Positions 15,475 to 23,801 of a stretch of 43,548 nucleotides of DNA are shown here, one piece after another. Under the pieces are notes generated by a model. The model was given only the letters and a program-made list of their open reading frames with translations, did not search any database and was not told the DNA's origin. The stretch covers positions 50,150 to 93,697 of the forward strand of contig JAJQBX010000014.1 in NCBI GenBank assembly GCA_021203065.1. The letters are read 5' to 3'. Made by a program: the position numbers and the translations under genes. The stretch is from Oscillospiraceae bacterium (lineage in GTDB: Bacteria; Bacillota; Clostridia; Oscillospirales; Ruminococcaceae). How positions within the stretch are numbered: the first letter of the stretch is position 1; each line of letters begins with the position of its first letter.

Positions 15475-16695
15475 TTATATGTTTGCCTTAAGGGAAGCTA
15501 TAGTCTTTTCTTTGTAGCTCTCCACTCCCGGCTGGTCAAACGGGTTTACCCCGAGTATTCTTGCCGACAGGCAGCAGGTATACATGAAGAAGTAGAAGAG
15601 CTCCCCGAATGTGTACTCGTCAAGCCTTGGAACATCTATCTCGAAGCAGGGGAAACGCTTTGAATGGGTTTCAAGAGTTGCCCTGAACGCCGCATTGTTG
15701 ACGTCATTTACACTCTTTCCGTCAAGGTATTCAAACCCGTCAGGAATGTCGGTAAGATCAATTTTTCTGTCCTCGGAGCTTGGTACATTAAGGAAAGTTT
15801 CAAAGAGAATCGGCTCTCCCTGCTGGATGTACTGACCGATGGAATGAAGATCCTCGGTGAATGAACCGACGACAGGATAAAGACCTTTGCCGTCCTTTCC
15901 CTCCGACTCCGCAAAAAGCTGTGTCCACCACTTTGAGAACCGCTCGAGCGACGGATCGAAGAACGAGAGCATTTCCATCTTGTAGCCGTTCTCGTAAAGA
16001 TAATTTCTTGCCGACGCAAGCCTGAGGGCAGGGTTACTTTCGGAGGTGTCCTGAAGCGTTTTGCGCATAGCACACGCGCCGTTCACCATCTCTCTTATAT
16101 CAAAGCCGGCAACAGCAAGCGGGAAGAGTGCGACCGGAGTGAAAACAGAATATCTTCCGCAGACATCGGTTGGAAATTCGAGGAAGCAGAAGTCGTGATT
16201 ATAGCAAAGCTCTTTCAGGTCGCTGCCCGGAGTTCCGGTGCAGAAGATGTGGTAGCTATACTCGTCGCCATACTCTTTTCTCAGCTGAGTTCTCAAAGCC
16301 CTGAACCATAGCCCCGGCTCGAGGGTTCTGAAGTTCTTGGCAATCAGGTCGACATACATTCTTTTTCTGTCGATCCGCTTAAGAAGCGAATTCATCTCTC
16401 TTGCGGAGTAGTTGAGCCCTACCCACTCTATTTCGACGCCCGATTTACTTCCGAAGCAGTCATAAACAGCCCTTGCAGCCCTGTTTGAGCCTCCGACGCC
16501 GATCACTATAAGAACGTCGGCGTTCTGCCTGACGGACGAGGAAAGCCATTCGCAGTCCTCAAGCGTTTCGTCGTAATTCTTGAGCAGCCATTCCGGGGGA
16601 TTCCCCGAGTCGAGATACTTAAGATTTTTCCTTGTGAGTTCATTCAGCTTTTCTTCACTGAGGATTCCCGAATTATCGTGAAGTGTGAGTGTCAT
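15475..16695 (-). CDS. pgi: Glucose-6-phosphate isomerase
   Basis: 406 residues, shorter than the about 450 of Bacillus-type enzymes and quite divergent. It interconverts fructose-6-P (the NagB product) and glucose-6-P. Motifs: VIGVGGSNRAARA (64-76; usual GIGGSYLGARA), FPTDVCGRYSVFTPVALFPLAV (usual DDVGGRFSVLTPVGLLP), the catalytic-base segment FAESEGKDGKG (261-271), HSIGQYIQQGEP (284-295) and the C-terminal NPFDQPGVESYK with a Lys at 395. The replaced residues near 71-74 could alter phosphate binding, so activity on another sugar phosphate is possible. One base separates it from the upstream plsC-like gene. Whether this is the only PGI of the genome is unknown. Confidence 0.88.
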   Translation of the reverse strand: MTLTLHDNSGILSEEKLNELTRKNLKYLDSGNPPEWLLKNYDETLEDCEWLSSSVRQNADVLIVIGVGGSNRAARAVYDCFGSKSGVEIEWVGLNYSAREMNSLLKRIDRKRMYVDLIAKNFRTLEPGLWFRALRTQLRKEYGDEYSYHIFCTGTPGSDLKELCYNHDFCFLEFPTDVCGRYSVFTPVALFPLAVAGFDIREMVNGACAMRKTLQDTSESNPALRLASARNYLYENGYKMEMLSFFDPSLERFSKWWTQLFAESEGKDGKGLYPVVGSFTEDLHSIGQYIQQGEPILFETFLNVPSSEDRKIDLTDIPDGFEYLDGKSVNDVNNAAFRATLETHSKRFPCFEIDVPRLDEYTFGELFYFFMYTCCLSARILGVNPFDQPGVESYKEKTIASLKANI

Positions 16696-16696
16696 A

Positions 16697-17869
16697 TTAT
16701 ATTTCCCCTTTCGCCCTCTTCCACATAAGCTGGTATTTCAGCATGCAGACCCCGTCGCCATAGAGCTGCCAGTAGTTCCCGGGAGTCTCGAAATAGAGGG
16801 TGTTGCCCCTGTCCATAAAAGCAGTGGACGGCATTTCTGAGTAGAGAAGCCGGTGGTCTCCTATCGCAAGACCCTCTTTATCTGCGGTAAGCGTTCCCGA
16901 TTCGATTTCCGTTCTCACATGGTCGGGGGTGATTCTGTATAGCTTTACGTTATTGTCAGTGAATGTAATATCGCCTGAGTCGTATCTTTTATCAAACTCT
17001 TCCTCCTGCCAGCGTGACCAGTCACGGACGTTGTCAAACGGGAGGTCGTAGTGCTTGTCAGTGCTATGAAGCCAAGCATATTCGTCGTATATGCCCTCCA
17101 TCCCGCATTCGCACCAGAAGCGGTCCTCTTTTGTGTGAAGAGTGGAGACGCCACCGCACTTCGGGCAGATGAAGAGGTGGTTTTCAAGACCCTCGGCAAG
17201 ACGCTCGCCCACGTATCTTTCCGGGTTTTCCCTCTGCCTTTCATAGGCGTCCTCGTATATATCCCCGTCGACGAGCTTTGAAACCTCTTCGCTCGACATG
17301 CCCTTGAGCATTTCCGGCGAGTAAGTCCCGACGACACCGGCTGTGATTTTGCCTTTGCGGATGGTTTTAGCCCATCTCGGCTCGGCGAAGTAGCCGCCGG
17401 TTATCTTCATCGTGATAAGCGTGCACTTGCTCTGCTTGATGAGCTTTCCGAGGGCAGGGGTTGTCGGCATTGTTACGCCGTCTGCGCTTCTGTGACCCTC
17501 CGGAAACAACAAAAGACTACCCCCGTTCCTTATGCGGCGAAGCATTTCCTTGACGGAACCAATATCCGTCATGCCTTTCGCCCGGTAAACGGGATTGAGC
17601 AGTCTCATCTGAATCTTGCTAAGAAAATTTCCACGGCTTAAGTGCTCGCTTGCGACTATGTAGACGTGAGTCCTGACGACGTTGTAGGCGATGAAAAGGT
17701 CGGTCTCTGTCAGGTGGTTCGAGACGAGGATAAACTGTTCCTTGGGCTTCAGCGGCTTTGTAGTAAACTGACACTTGTTTTTTGCGATCATATACAGAAC
17801 AGGCTGAGCCACCCCGAAGATGACCCTGTCCCGTTTCAAATTATTACTGTTACTGTCAGAACTGCTCAT
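16697..17869 (-). CDS. PlsC-like lysophospholipid acyltransferase with C-terminal zinc ribbon
   Basis: 390 residues. The N-terminal half is an LPLAT domain: NHLTETD with His52 and Asp57 (HX4D) and FPEGHRS at 122-128. The family acylates lysophosphatidic acid or related lipids at the membrane. After it comes a zinc-ribbon-like CPKCGG...CECG (Cys235, 238, 253, 255), then a beta-rich C-terminal domain that is not part of minimal PlsC. Clostridial proteins with this extension are known, but the role of the extension is not. The start at 17869 is supported by GGAAGG about ten bases upstream; the frame extends back to 17974, but that part has no homology and covers the 5' leader. First gene of the minus-strand operon, an unexpected leader for amino-sugar genes. 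Confidence 0.85.
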   Translation of the reverse strand: MSSSDSNSNNLKRDRVIFGVAQPVLYMIAKNKCQFTTKPLKPKEQFILVSNHLTETDLFIAYNVVRTHVYIVASEHLSRGNFLSKIQMRLLNPVYRAKGMTDIGSVKEMLRRIRNGGSLLLFPEGHRSADGVTMPTTPALGKLIKQSKCTLITMKITGGYFAEPRWAKTIRKGKITAGVVGTYSPEMLKGMSSEEVSKLVDGDIYEDAYERQRENPERYVGERLAEGLENHLFICPKCGGVSTLHTKEDRFWCECGMEGIYDEYAWLHSTDKHYDLPFDNVRDWSRWQEEEFDKRYDSGDITFTDNNVKLYRITPDHVRTEIESGTLTADKEGLAIGDHRLLYSEMPSTAFMDRGNTLYFETPGNYWQLYGDGVCMLKYQLMWKRAKGEI

Positions 17870-17980
17870 AATGGTTTTCCTTCCGCTGAAAGTCGTTTCC
17901 AAGAAACAATGCAATATCCCGTATCTGTCCCGGAAAAATACCCCACTTTGATAAAACAGAGTACAAACCTGCACTATACT

Positions 17981-18009
17981 ATATTAAATCTGAAAGAAGA
18001 TTTTGTCAA
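17981..18009 (-). promoter_or_regulatory. Promoter of the plsC-pgi-ABC-nagBA operon
   Basis: On the minus strand, a perfect TTGACA (18009-18004), a 17-base spacer and TAATAT (17986-17981). It would give a leader of roughly 105 bases before the plsC-like start. A second possible -10, TATAGT, lies just downstream. Divergent from the promoter at 18070-18098. Confidence 0.68.
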
Positions 18010-18069
18010 GTGGTTATTGGGTGAAGATTATGATATTTGGGGAGAGTATTGAAGTCAAAGGTAATCCCC

Positions 18070-18098
18070 TTGACTAATCACAGAACTTGTGGTAAAAT
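18070..18098 (+). promoter_or_regulatory. Promoter of the Rpn-family gene
   Basis: TTGACT (18070-18075), a 17-base spacer and TAAAAT (18093-18098), 27 bases before the start codon. Same hexamers and spacing as the promoter at 19182. Confidence 0.75.
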
Positions 18099-18125
18099 AT
18101 AAATGCAGAAGAAGCAGGAGAGGAA

Positions 18126-19079
18126 ATGATCAAAATGGGCAAGCCGGATACAGCAACAAGGGAATATATAAACGATTCCAGTGTGTTTGCGGACGTTTTC
18201 AACTACTTCATATATGACGGCAGAAAGGTCGTAGACCCGAATAATCTCGAAAAGCTTGACGCCTCAACTCTTCTCACTGTTTTTGGTAAGACCGGCGACG
18301 AGGAAACGATTCAGAGATACAGGGACGCCTTGAAGAAAGCGACTCTAATGGTAGACGACAATGCGGCATATATTGTCCTTGGAATCGAAGCGCAGACCAA
18401 AGTAGATTATGGAATGCCGATAAGGACATTTTTGTATGATGCCCTCCAATATGACAGTCAGGCAAGAGGGTTAAAAGCCGCTCATAAGAACTCAGGTGAC
18501 AAGCACAGCGAAGATGAGTTTGTTTCCGGACTTTATAAGGGCGACAAGGTTCTGCCGGTAATCACCGTCGTAGTCCACTTCGGCGCAAAACCTTGGGATG
18601 GGGCGACAAAGCTGAGTGACTTGTACGACTGCAAGCATAAAGAAATTCTGGAATTCGTGCCGGAGTACAGGATGAACCTGATTGATCCGGCGGGAATGAC
18701 GGATGAAGACTTTGAAAAGTTCTCAACAAGTCTAGGCAAGGTCTTAAAATTCATGAAGCTGTCAAACAGCCGGACAGAAATGAAGAATCTGATGGAAACG
18801 GATGACGATTATAGTCATATAGACAGAAACGCAGCAAGAGTGCTGAAAGAATGTGCGAATATTTCGCTCGATATTGATTCTGATGAGGAGGTAATTGATG
18901 TGTGCAAGGCATGGCGAGACGAAAGAGATTTAGTAGCAAAAGAATCTTCTATTAGATCGGCTATTGATACTGCTAGAAGGTATGGTATTGCGAATGATGA
19001 GATTTTAGCAGACATCACTGCTCAGTTTAGCCTTACTGAAAAAGAAGCTGAGACATATCTGCTCAAGGAAAGTGCTTGA
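18126..19079 (+). CDS. Rpn family recombination-promoting nuclease / PD-(D/E)XK transposase-like protein
   Basis: 317 residues. The N terminus (KPDTATREYINDSSVFADVF, then NYFIYDGRKVV) is typical of the large clostridial group annotated Rpn family recombination-promoting nuclease/putative transposase. A PD-(D/E)XK-like core follows: DNAAYIVLGIEAQTKVDYGM holds a G-I-E-x-Q-x-K arrangement in place of the usual (D/E)XK, and LPVITVVVHFGAKPWDG is the conserved strand after it. RpnA of E. coli has DNA endonuclease activity; that is family knowledge. The C-terminal 60 residues are helical. ATG 18126 has AGGAGAGG close by; ATG 18135 in frame is also possible. Own promoter and terminator make it a single-gene unit. 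There are no terminal repeats around it, so no evidence it moves by itself. Confidence 0.85.
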   Translation: MIKMGKPDTATREYINDSSVFADVFNYFIYDGRKVVDPNNLEKLDASTLLTVFGKTGDEETIQRYRDALKKATLMVDDNAAYIVLGIEAQTKVDYGMPIRTFLYDALQYDSQARGLKAAHKNSGDKHSEDEFVSGLYKGDKVLPVITVVVHFGAKPWDGATKLSDLYDCKHKEILEFVPEYRMNLIDPAGMTDEDFEKFSTSLGKVLKFMKLSNSRTEMKNLMETDDDYSHIDRNAARVLKECANISLDIDSDEEVIDVCKAWRDERDLVAKESSIRSAIDTARRYGIANDEILADITAQFSLTEKEAETYLLKESA

Positions 19080-19096
19080 CCCCGATAATTAAAACT

Positions 19097-19136
19097 GCCC
19101 GGACGATTTTTGAATGGAAATCGTCCGGGCTTTTTT
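19097..19136 (+). terminator. Strong Rho-independent terminator after the Rpn gene
   Basis: A perfect 13-bp stem GCCCGGACGATTT / AAATCGTCCGGGC with an 8-base loop, followed by six T residues (19131-19136). The most convincing terminator in the window. Confidence 0.92.
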
Positions 19137-19181
19137 GTACTCCTCCCCTCACATCCCCAACATTGTCCCCATCAACACCTG

Positions 19182-19210
19182 TTGACTTTCGCTTGCCTAT
19201 GTGATAAAAT
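19182..19210 (+). promoter_or_regulatory. Promoter of the double-ASKHA activase gene
   Basis: TTGACT (19182-19187), a 17-base spacer and TAAAAT (19205-19210). It predicts a 5' leader of about 95-100 bases before the TTG start at 19314. Confidence 0.75.
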
Positions 19211-19220
19211 AAGCCTTAAT

Positions 19221-19301
19221 GTCGGATAGTGTCGGTTTGAGATAATATAATCCGACAAAGCTTCAACATATGTTGGATAATCGCCCGGAGGGGCATTTTT
19301 T
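19221..19301 (+). promoter_or_regulatory. Structured 5' leader of the activase gene
   Basis: Three small structures lie between promoter and start: GTCGGAT (19221-19227) pairing with ATCCGAC (19250-19256); the palindrome CAACATATGTTG (19264-19275); and GCCC-GGAG-GGGC (19283-19294) followed by ATTTTTT (19295-19301), a weak terminator-like shape just before the ribosome binding site. An attenuator or protein-binding leader is possible. It does not match a riboswitch class I know, and the 4-bp final stem is weak. Confidence 0.3.
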
Positions 19302-19313
19302 GGAGGCGTAAAA

Positions 19314-22300
19314 TTGGCAGATATAAATATACATGAGCAGGCACTTCTTCTGGGAATCGACGTCGGGTCGACTACCGTCAAGGTCGTCGTGAAAAATCCA
19401 GATTCGGATGAGGTTCTCTTTTCACGGTACTTAAGACATAATGCAAGGCAACGTCAGACCGCAATTGGCTTACTGAAAGAGGTTTCGGAGAATTTTCCCG
19501 GCAAAAAATTCCGTGCAGCGGTCTGCGGCTCGGGAGGAAAGCCGGTGGCGGAGGCGGCGGGAATCCAGTTTATTCAGGAGGTCGTCGCCAATGCGGCGGC
19601 GGTCAAGAAGCTTTACCCTGATGTCCGGACGGCGATTGAGCTCGGCGGTCAGGACGCAAAGGTCGTTTTCTTCCACAAGGACGAGCACACAGGGGAGATT
19701 ATGACCTCCGATATGAGAATGAACGGCAGCTGCGCAGGCGGAACGGGGGCATTCATTGACGAAATAGCAAAGCTCTTGGGCGTCAGAACGGAGGAGTTCG
19801 AGGCTCTTGCCGAAAAGGGAAGGACTGTTTTCGACATTTCCGGGCGTTGCGGAGTTTTTGCAAAGACGGACATTCAGCCGCTTCTCATTCAGGGCGCAAA
19901 GAGGGAGGACATTGCACTTTCAAGCTTCCACGCCATCGCCAAGCAGACGATAGGCGGACTTTCGCAGGGTCTAGAGCTCAGAGCTCCGATAATCTTCGAG
20001 GGCGGACCTCTCACGTTTAACCCGACTCTCATAAGAGTTTTCGCCGAAAGACTGAATTTGTCGGATGGGGATATAGTAATCCCCGAGCACCCGGAGACCA
20101 TCGTCGCCTACGGCACTGCGATCGCCGCAGAAAAGCTTTCGGGGGACGAGGCTTTCACCGCAGAGGAACTCATCTTAAGGCTTGAATCTGCAAAGGACAA
20201 TTCGGGGGATGGCGAATCCGCACCTGCATTCTTTAAGGACAAAGCCGACAGGGAGGAGTTCGAGAGCCGGCACAATGCGGAGCTGAGAGACCTCGAAGCT
20301 CCCATAACCGAAAACGGAGTTCTCAGGATATACATCGGCATAGATTCGGGAAGCACCACCTCGAAGCTTGTCTTTATGGACGAGCATGAGCGCATCGTCG
20401 ACAGGTTCTATTCAAACAACAACGGCGAGCCTTTGCGGGTCATCTGCAAGGGTCTGAGTGAACTCGAGGACAAATATGCCGAGCAGGGAATCAAGCTTGA
20501 AGTGTTGGGCGTCGGCACAACCGGCTATGGCGAACAGCTCTTTGCGAGCGCATTCAATGCCGACTATCACATAGTCGAGACGGTTGCGCACTCTCAGGGG
20601 TGTCTGAAATACTTCCCCGACACAGATTTCCTACTCGACATAGGCGGGCAGGACATGAAAGCCATCTGGATGAAAAACGGAGTCATCACGAATATGACCC
20701 TGAACGAGGCTTGCTCCTCCGGCTGTGGGTCGTTCCTTGAGAATTTCGCTTCATCCTTGGGCATCAAAGTCGAGGACATTGCGGAGTCGGCTTTCCGCTC
20801 CGAGCATCCTGCACACTTGGGAAGCAGGTGCACCGTTTTCATGAACAGCACTATCATAAATGAGCAGAGAAACGGCAAGCTGCCTGACGACATCATGGCT
20901 GGTCTCTGCCGGTCGATAATTGAAAACGTATTTACGAAAGTAGTTAGAATCTCGAACACCGACGAGCTCGGGAAGCGTGTTGTGGTTCAGGGAGGGACTT
21001 TCCGCAACTTTGCGGTTCTCAAAGCGATTGAGGATTACCTCGGAAAGAACGTCACCCTCTCCCCATATCCCGGAGAGATGGGAGCCGTCGGTGCGGCAAT
21101 CCTGACAAGGCGGAAGATGAAAGGGAAGTCTCACTTCATCGGGCTTGACGCCGTCAGAAGCTTTGACTATACAACCGAAACGGGCGTCGCCTGCCCACAT
21201 TGCGCAAACCATTGCAAGCGCACCATCACCCGCTTCTCCTCCGGAGGTGCATGGGTTACCGGAAACAGGTGCGAGCGTGGCGCAGAGCTTGAGGGCTCTG
21301 TTCCGCTTGAAAAGCCGAAGAAAGCCCCCGACATGTTCCTTGAGCGGGAAAAGCTCCTCTTCAGAGACTACGACTGCACGCCGGTATGCGAAGAGAAGAA
21401 CGTCACCGTCGGCTTGCCCCGAGTCCTTGAATTCTGGGACAGCATGCCTTTCTGGAGCACATTTTTCAAGGCTCTTGGCTATAAGGTGAAGCTCTCCTCG
21501 CCAAGCTCCCGTGGCATCTATGAAAGCGGAATTTCGTTCGTCGCTTCCGACACAATCTGCTTCCCGGCGAAGCTTGCGCACGGGCATATTGCCGACCTTG
21601 CCGCAAAGGGCGTCGACAGAATCTTCATGCCCTATGTCATGCACATGCCGCCGGAGGGAGTCGACAAGCAGAGCCCATACGTCTGCTCGGTCGTTCAGGG
21701 CTACCCGATGGTTGTGAAGAATTCGCAGAATCCCGCTGAGAGATACGGCGTCATTTTTGACACCCCCATCTTCCACTGGTTCTCAGAGAAGAACCGCCAC
21801 ACGCAGATATGCGAGTATGCCGTCAGTGAGCTTGGAGTCTCCGAAAAAGAAGCAGAGCAGGCTTTTAAGCAGGCAGAATCGGCGATAAAGCTCTTCCGCA
21901 AGACTCTTACCGACAGGGCGACCGAGATAATGGCAGATGCGAAGCGTGAGGGCAAATTCGCCGTCGTTTTGGCAGGAAGACCCTATCACACCGACAGATT
22001 CATAAGCCACGACATTTCGAAAAAGTTCACAGAAAAGGGAGTGGCAGTACTCACCGCCGACAGCCTCCCGGGCTTGAATGAGGTAGATTTACATAACACG
22101 AGAGCCGAAATTACAAACGACTTCCACACCCGCATGCTCGCCTCGGCTGTGATTGCCGCAAGAGAGCCGGAGCTCGAATATGTCCAGCTTGTAAGCTTCG
22201 GTTGCGGGCACGATGCGATTCTCTCGGACGAAATTATCCGGATTATGACCACAACGAGCGACAAGCCGCCGCTTATACTCAAGATTGACGAGAGCGATGC

Positions 22301-23618
22301 CTCCGGTTCACTTGGAATCAGGGTTCAGTCGTTCATCGAGACGGTCGAAATCCGGAGGAATCTGCACCTCGACAATCCCCCGAAGCCGATTCCCGAGCCC
22401 AGCCCGGCTAAGTTCTACAAAAAGGACAAGAAAATCCGCACTCTTCTCATCCCGAACATCTCCGAAGAGGTCTCGATACTCCTCCAAGCTATCTGCGAAA
22501 AAGAGGGCTTTATGGTGAAGACCATCCCGATAGGAGGTCCTGCCGAAATCGCCCTTGGAAAGAAGTATGTCCACAACGACATCTGCTTCCCCTGCCAGAT
22601 GGTAATAGGCGAGCTGATAGGTGAATTACAAAAGGGCAACTATAAGCAGGATGAGGTTGCAGTAGGCATGGTCAAGTTCCAGTGCGACTGCAGAATGTCC
22701 CACTATGCGGGTTTACTCCGAAAAGGACTCGACAGCGCAGGGTTCACCGAAGTGCCGATTCTTACCACCGACGGCGGCGACTCAAAGGACATGCACCCGG
22801 GAGTGTTCCTCCTCGGCGTCAGTGCCGTCCTCGAAGCGGTCTGGGTGTTCATGATGATGGACATTTTAACAGACTTAGCCCGAAAGATCCGTCCTTACGA
22901 GATCAACCCCGGCGAGACGGACAGGGTCTACATGTCCTGCATAAACAAGCTTGCCGACGGCATAAAAAAGAGCATCAAGGAGGCAAGGGGGGTCTTTCCC
23001 GAAACTGTTGACGACATGGCGAATATTCCCTATGACAGGTCTCATCTCAAGCCAAGGGTATTCGTCACCGGCGAGCTCCTCGTTACATATCACCCCGGCT
23101 CGAACTTCCATATCGAGAGGTATCTTGAGCAAAACGGCATGGAAGCGGTCTTCCCGAGGGTGACAGACCAGCTCAGAAAAGACTTCTTGGCGACGATGAG
23201 CGAGATAAGCGACTTCGGCGCGAACATCTTCCCCTATCCGTTCGCAGTTGACTTTCTTTTCAACTACGTTCAGGACAAGCTCGAGAAGATCGCCGTCCGG
23301 CATCCGCTCTATGAAAAAGTCCACTCGCCGGATAAGCTCTACGATAGCGTCAGCGACATAATCCCCAAGACCTTAAGCTGCGGCGAGGGCTGGCTTATGG
23401 CGGCGGAGATCGACCACTACGCCGAAAAGGGCGTCAAGTCGTTCATAATCCTGCAACCTTTCGGCTGCCTCCCGAACCACATCTGCGGCAGGGGAGTCAT
23501 CAAGAGCCTCAAGGACAAGCACCCTGACATCTCGATCCTCCCCCTCGACCTCGACCCCGACACCAGCCTTGCGAATGTTGAGAACAGACTGCAGATGCTG
23601 ATAATGAATAATGGGTGA
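19314..23618 (+). CDS. Large 2-hydroxyacyl-CoA dehydratase activase-like protein with two ASKHA domains and a DUF2229/HgdB-like part
   Basis: 1434 residues. First BadF/BadG/HgdC-type ATPase domain: LLGIDVGSTTVKVVV near residue 15 and GSCAGGTGAF with Cys140. Second: IYIGIDSGSTTSKLVFMDE near 340, EACSSGCGSFLENF with Cys467 and Cys471, and GGTFRNFAVLKAIEDYLG. Then DUF2229, starting with CPHCANHC (Cys627 on), and a C-terminal HgdB/DUF2229-like part ending QPFGCLPNHICGRG. In HgdC, Cys residues of the ASKHA dimer hold a [4Fe-4S] cluster that sends an electron to a dehydratase with ATP hydrolysis. Large fused members have been connected with double-cubane-cluster reductases; the substrate here is unknown. 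No dehydratase gene lies beside it. The start is TTG, chosen because GGAGG ends seven bases upstream and no other in-frame start fits. Single-gene transcript. Confidence 0.9.
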   Translation: MADINIHEQALLLGIDVGSTTVKVVVKNPDSDEVLFSRYLRHNARQRQTAIGLLKEVSENFPGKKFRAAVCGSGGKPVAEAAGIQFIQEVVANAAAVKKLYPDVRTAIELGGQDAKVVFFHKDEHTGEIMTSDMRMNGSCAGGTGAFIDEIAKLLGVRTEEFEALAEKGRTVFDISGRCGVFAKTDIQPLLIQGAKREDIALSSFHAIAKQTIGGLSQGLELRAPIIFEGGPLTFNPTLIRVFAERLNLSDGDIVIPEHPETIVAYGTAIAAEKLSGDEAFTAEELILRLESAKDNSGDGESAPAFFKDKADREEFESRHNAELRDLEAPITENGVLRIYIGIDSGSTTSKLVFMDEHERIVDRFYSNNNGEPLRVICKGLSELEDKYAEQGIKLEVLGVGTTGYGEQLFASAFNADYHIVETVAHSQGCLKYFPDTDFLLDIGGQDMKAIWMKNGVITNMTLNEACSSGCGSFLENFASSLGIKVEDIAESAFRSEHPAHLGSRCTVFMNSTIINEQRNGKLPDDIMAGLCRSIIENVFTKVVRISNTDELGKRVVVQGGTFRNFAVLKAIEDYLGKNVTLSPYPGEMGAVGAAILTRRKMKGKSHFIGLDAVRSFDYTTETGVACPHCANHCKRTITRFSSGGAWVTGNRCERGAELEGSVPLEKPKKAPDMFLEREKLLFRDYDCTPVCEEKNVTVGLPRVLEFWDSMPFWSTFFKALGYKVKLSSPSSRGIYESGISFVASDTICFPAKLAHGHIADLAAKGVDRIFMPYVMHMPPEGVDKQSPYVCSVVQGYPMVVKNSQNPAERYGVIFDTPIFHWFSEKNRHTQICEYAVSELGVSEKEAEQAFKQAESAIKLFRKTLTDRATEIMADAKREGKFAVVLAGRPYHTDRFISHDISKKFTEKGVAVLTADSLPGLNEVDLHNTRAEITNDFHTRMLASAVIAAREPELEYVQLVSFGCGHDAILSDEIIRIMTTTSDKPPLILKIDESDASGSLGIRVQSFIETVEIRRNLHLDNPPKPIPEPSPAKFYKKDKKIRTLLIPNISEEVSILLQAICEKEGFMVKTIPIGGPAEIALGKKYVHNDICFPCQMVIGELIGELQKGNYKQDEVAVGMVKFQCDCRMSHYAGLLRKGLDSAGFTEVPILTTDGGDSKDMHPGVFLLGVSAVLEAVWVFMMMDILTDLARKIRPYEINPGETDRVYMSCINKLADGIKKSIKEARGVFPETVDDMANIPYDRSHLKPRVFVTGELLVTYHPGSNFHIERYLEQNGMEAVFPRVTDQLRKDFLATMSEISDFGANIFPYPFAVDFLFNYVQDKLEKIAVRHPLYEKVHSPDKLYDSVSDIIPKTLSCGEGWLMAAEIDHYAEKGVKSFIILQPFGCLPNHICGRGVIKSLKDKHPDISILPLDLDPDTSLANVENRLQMLIMNNG

Positions 23619-23625
23619 GCGCACG

Positions 23626-23677
23626 CCCTCTCAGTCGCCTTGCGGCGACAGCTCCCCCAGAGGGGGAGCTATTTTTT
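23626..23677 (+). terminator. Terminator built from a partial palindromic repeat unit
   Basis: The stem AGCTCCCCC-AGA-GGGGGAGCT (23650-23670) followed by ATTTTTTT is a typical terminator for the activase gene. The sequence in front, CCTCTCAGTCGCC...GGCGACAGCTCCCC, matches the left unit of the palindromic elements found at 27921, 32265, 38121 and inside purL, so the terminator looks derived from, or captured by, such an element. Confidence 0.85.
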
Positions 23678-23719
23678 TATGCTATTTATACTATTGAGAG
23701 ACTTTTTTCGAAAAAACAG

Positions 23720-23750
23720 TTGACAAGGGCGGGGGGGTAAATGGTATACT
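23720..23750 (+). promoter_or_regulatory. Promoter of the secreted transglutaminase-like gene
   Basis: A perfect TTGACA (23720-23725) and TATACT (23745-23750) with a 19-base spacer, longer than ideal, spanning a run of G residues. About 50 bases before the ATG. Confidence 0.55.
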
Positions 23751-23801
23751 TGTATCAAGTGGGAGTATATGCGCTTGAAATATTTGATAGAGGAAAATAC
23801 T

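Noticed and set aside
18126-19079. Insertion sequence around the Rpn-family gene
   Set aside because: It has its own promoter and terminator but no terminal inverted repeats or target duplications could be found.
20751-21776. 341-residue open frame on the minus strand inside the activase gene
   Set aside because: The plus strand carries the conserved ASKHA and DUF2229 motifs throughout; the antisense frame is a by-product of GC-biased third positions.
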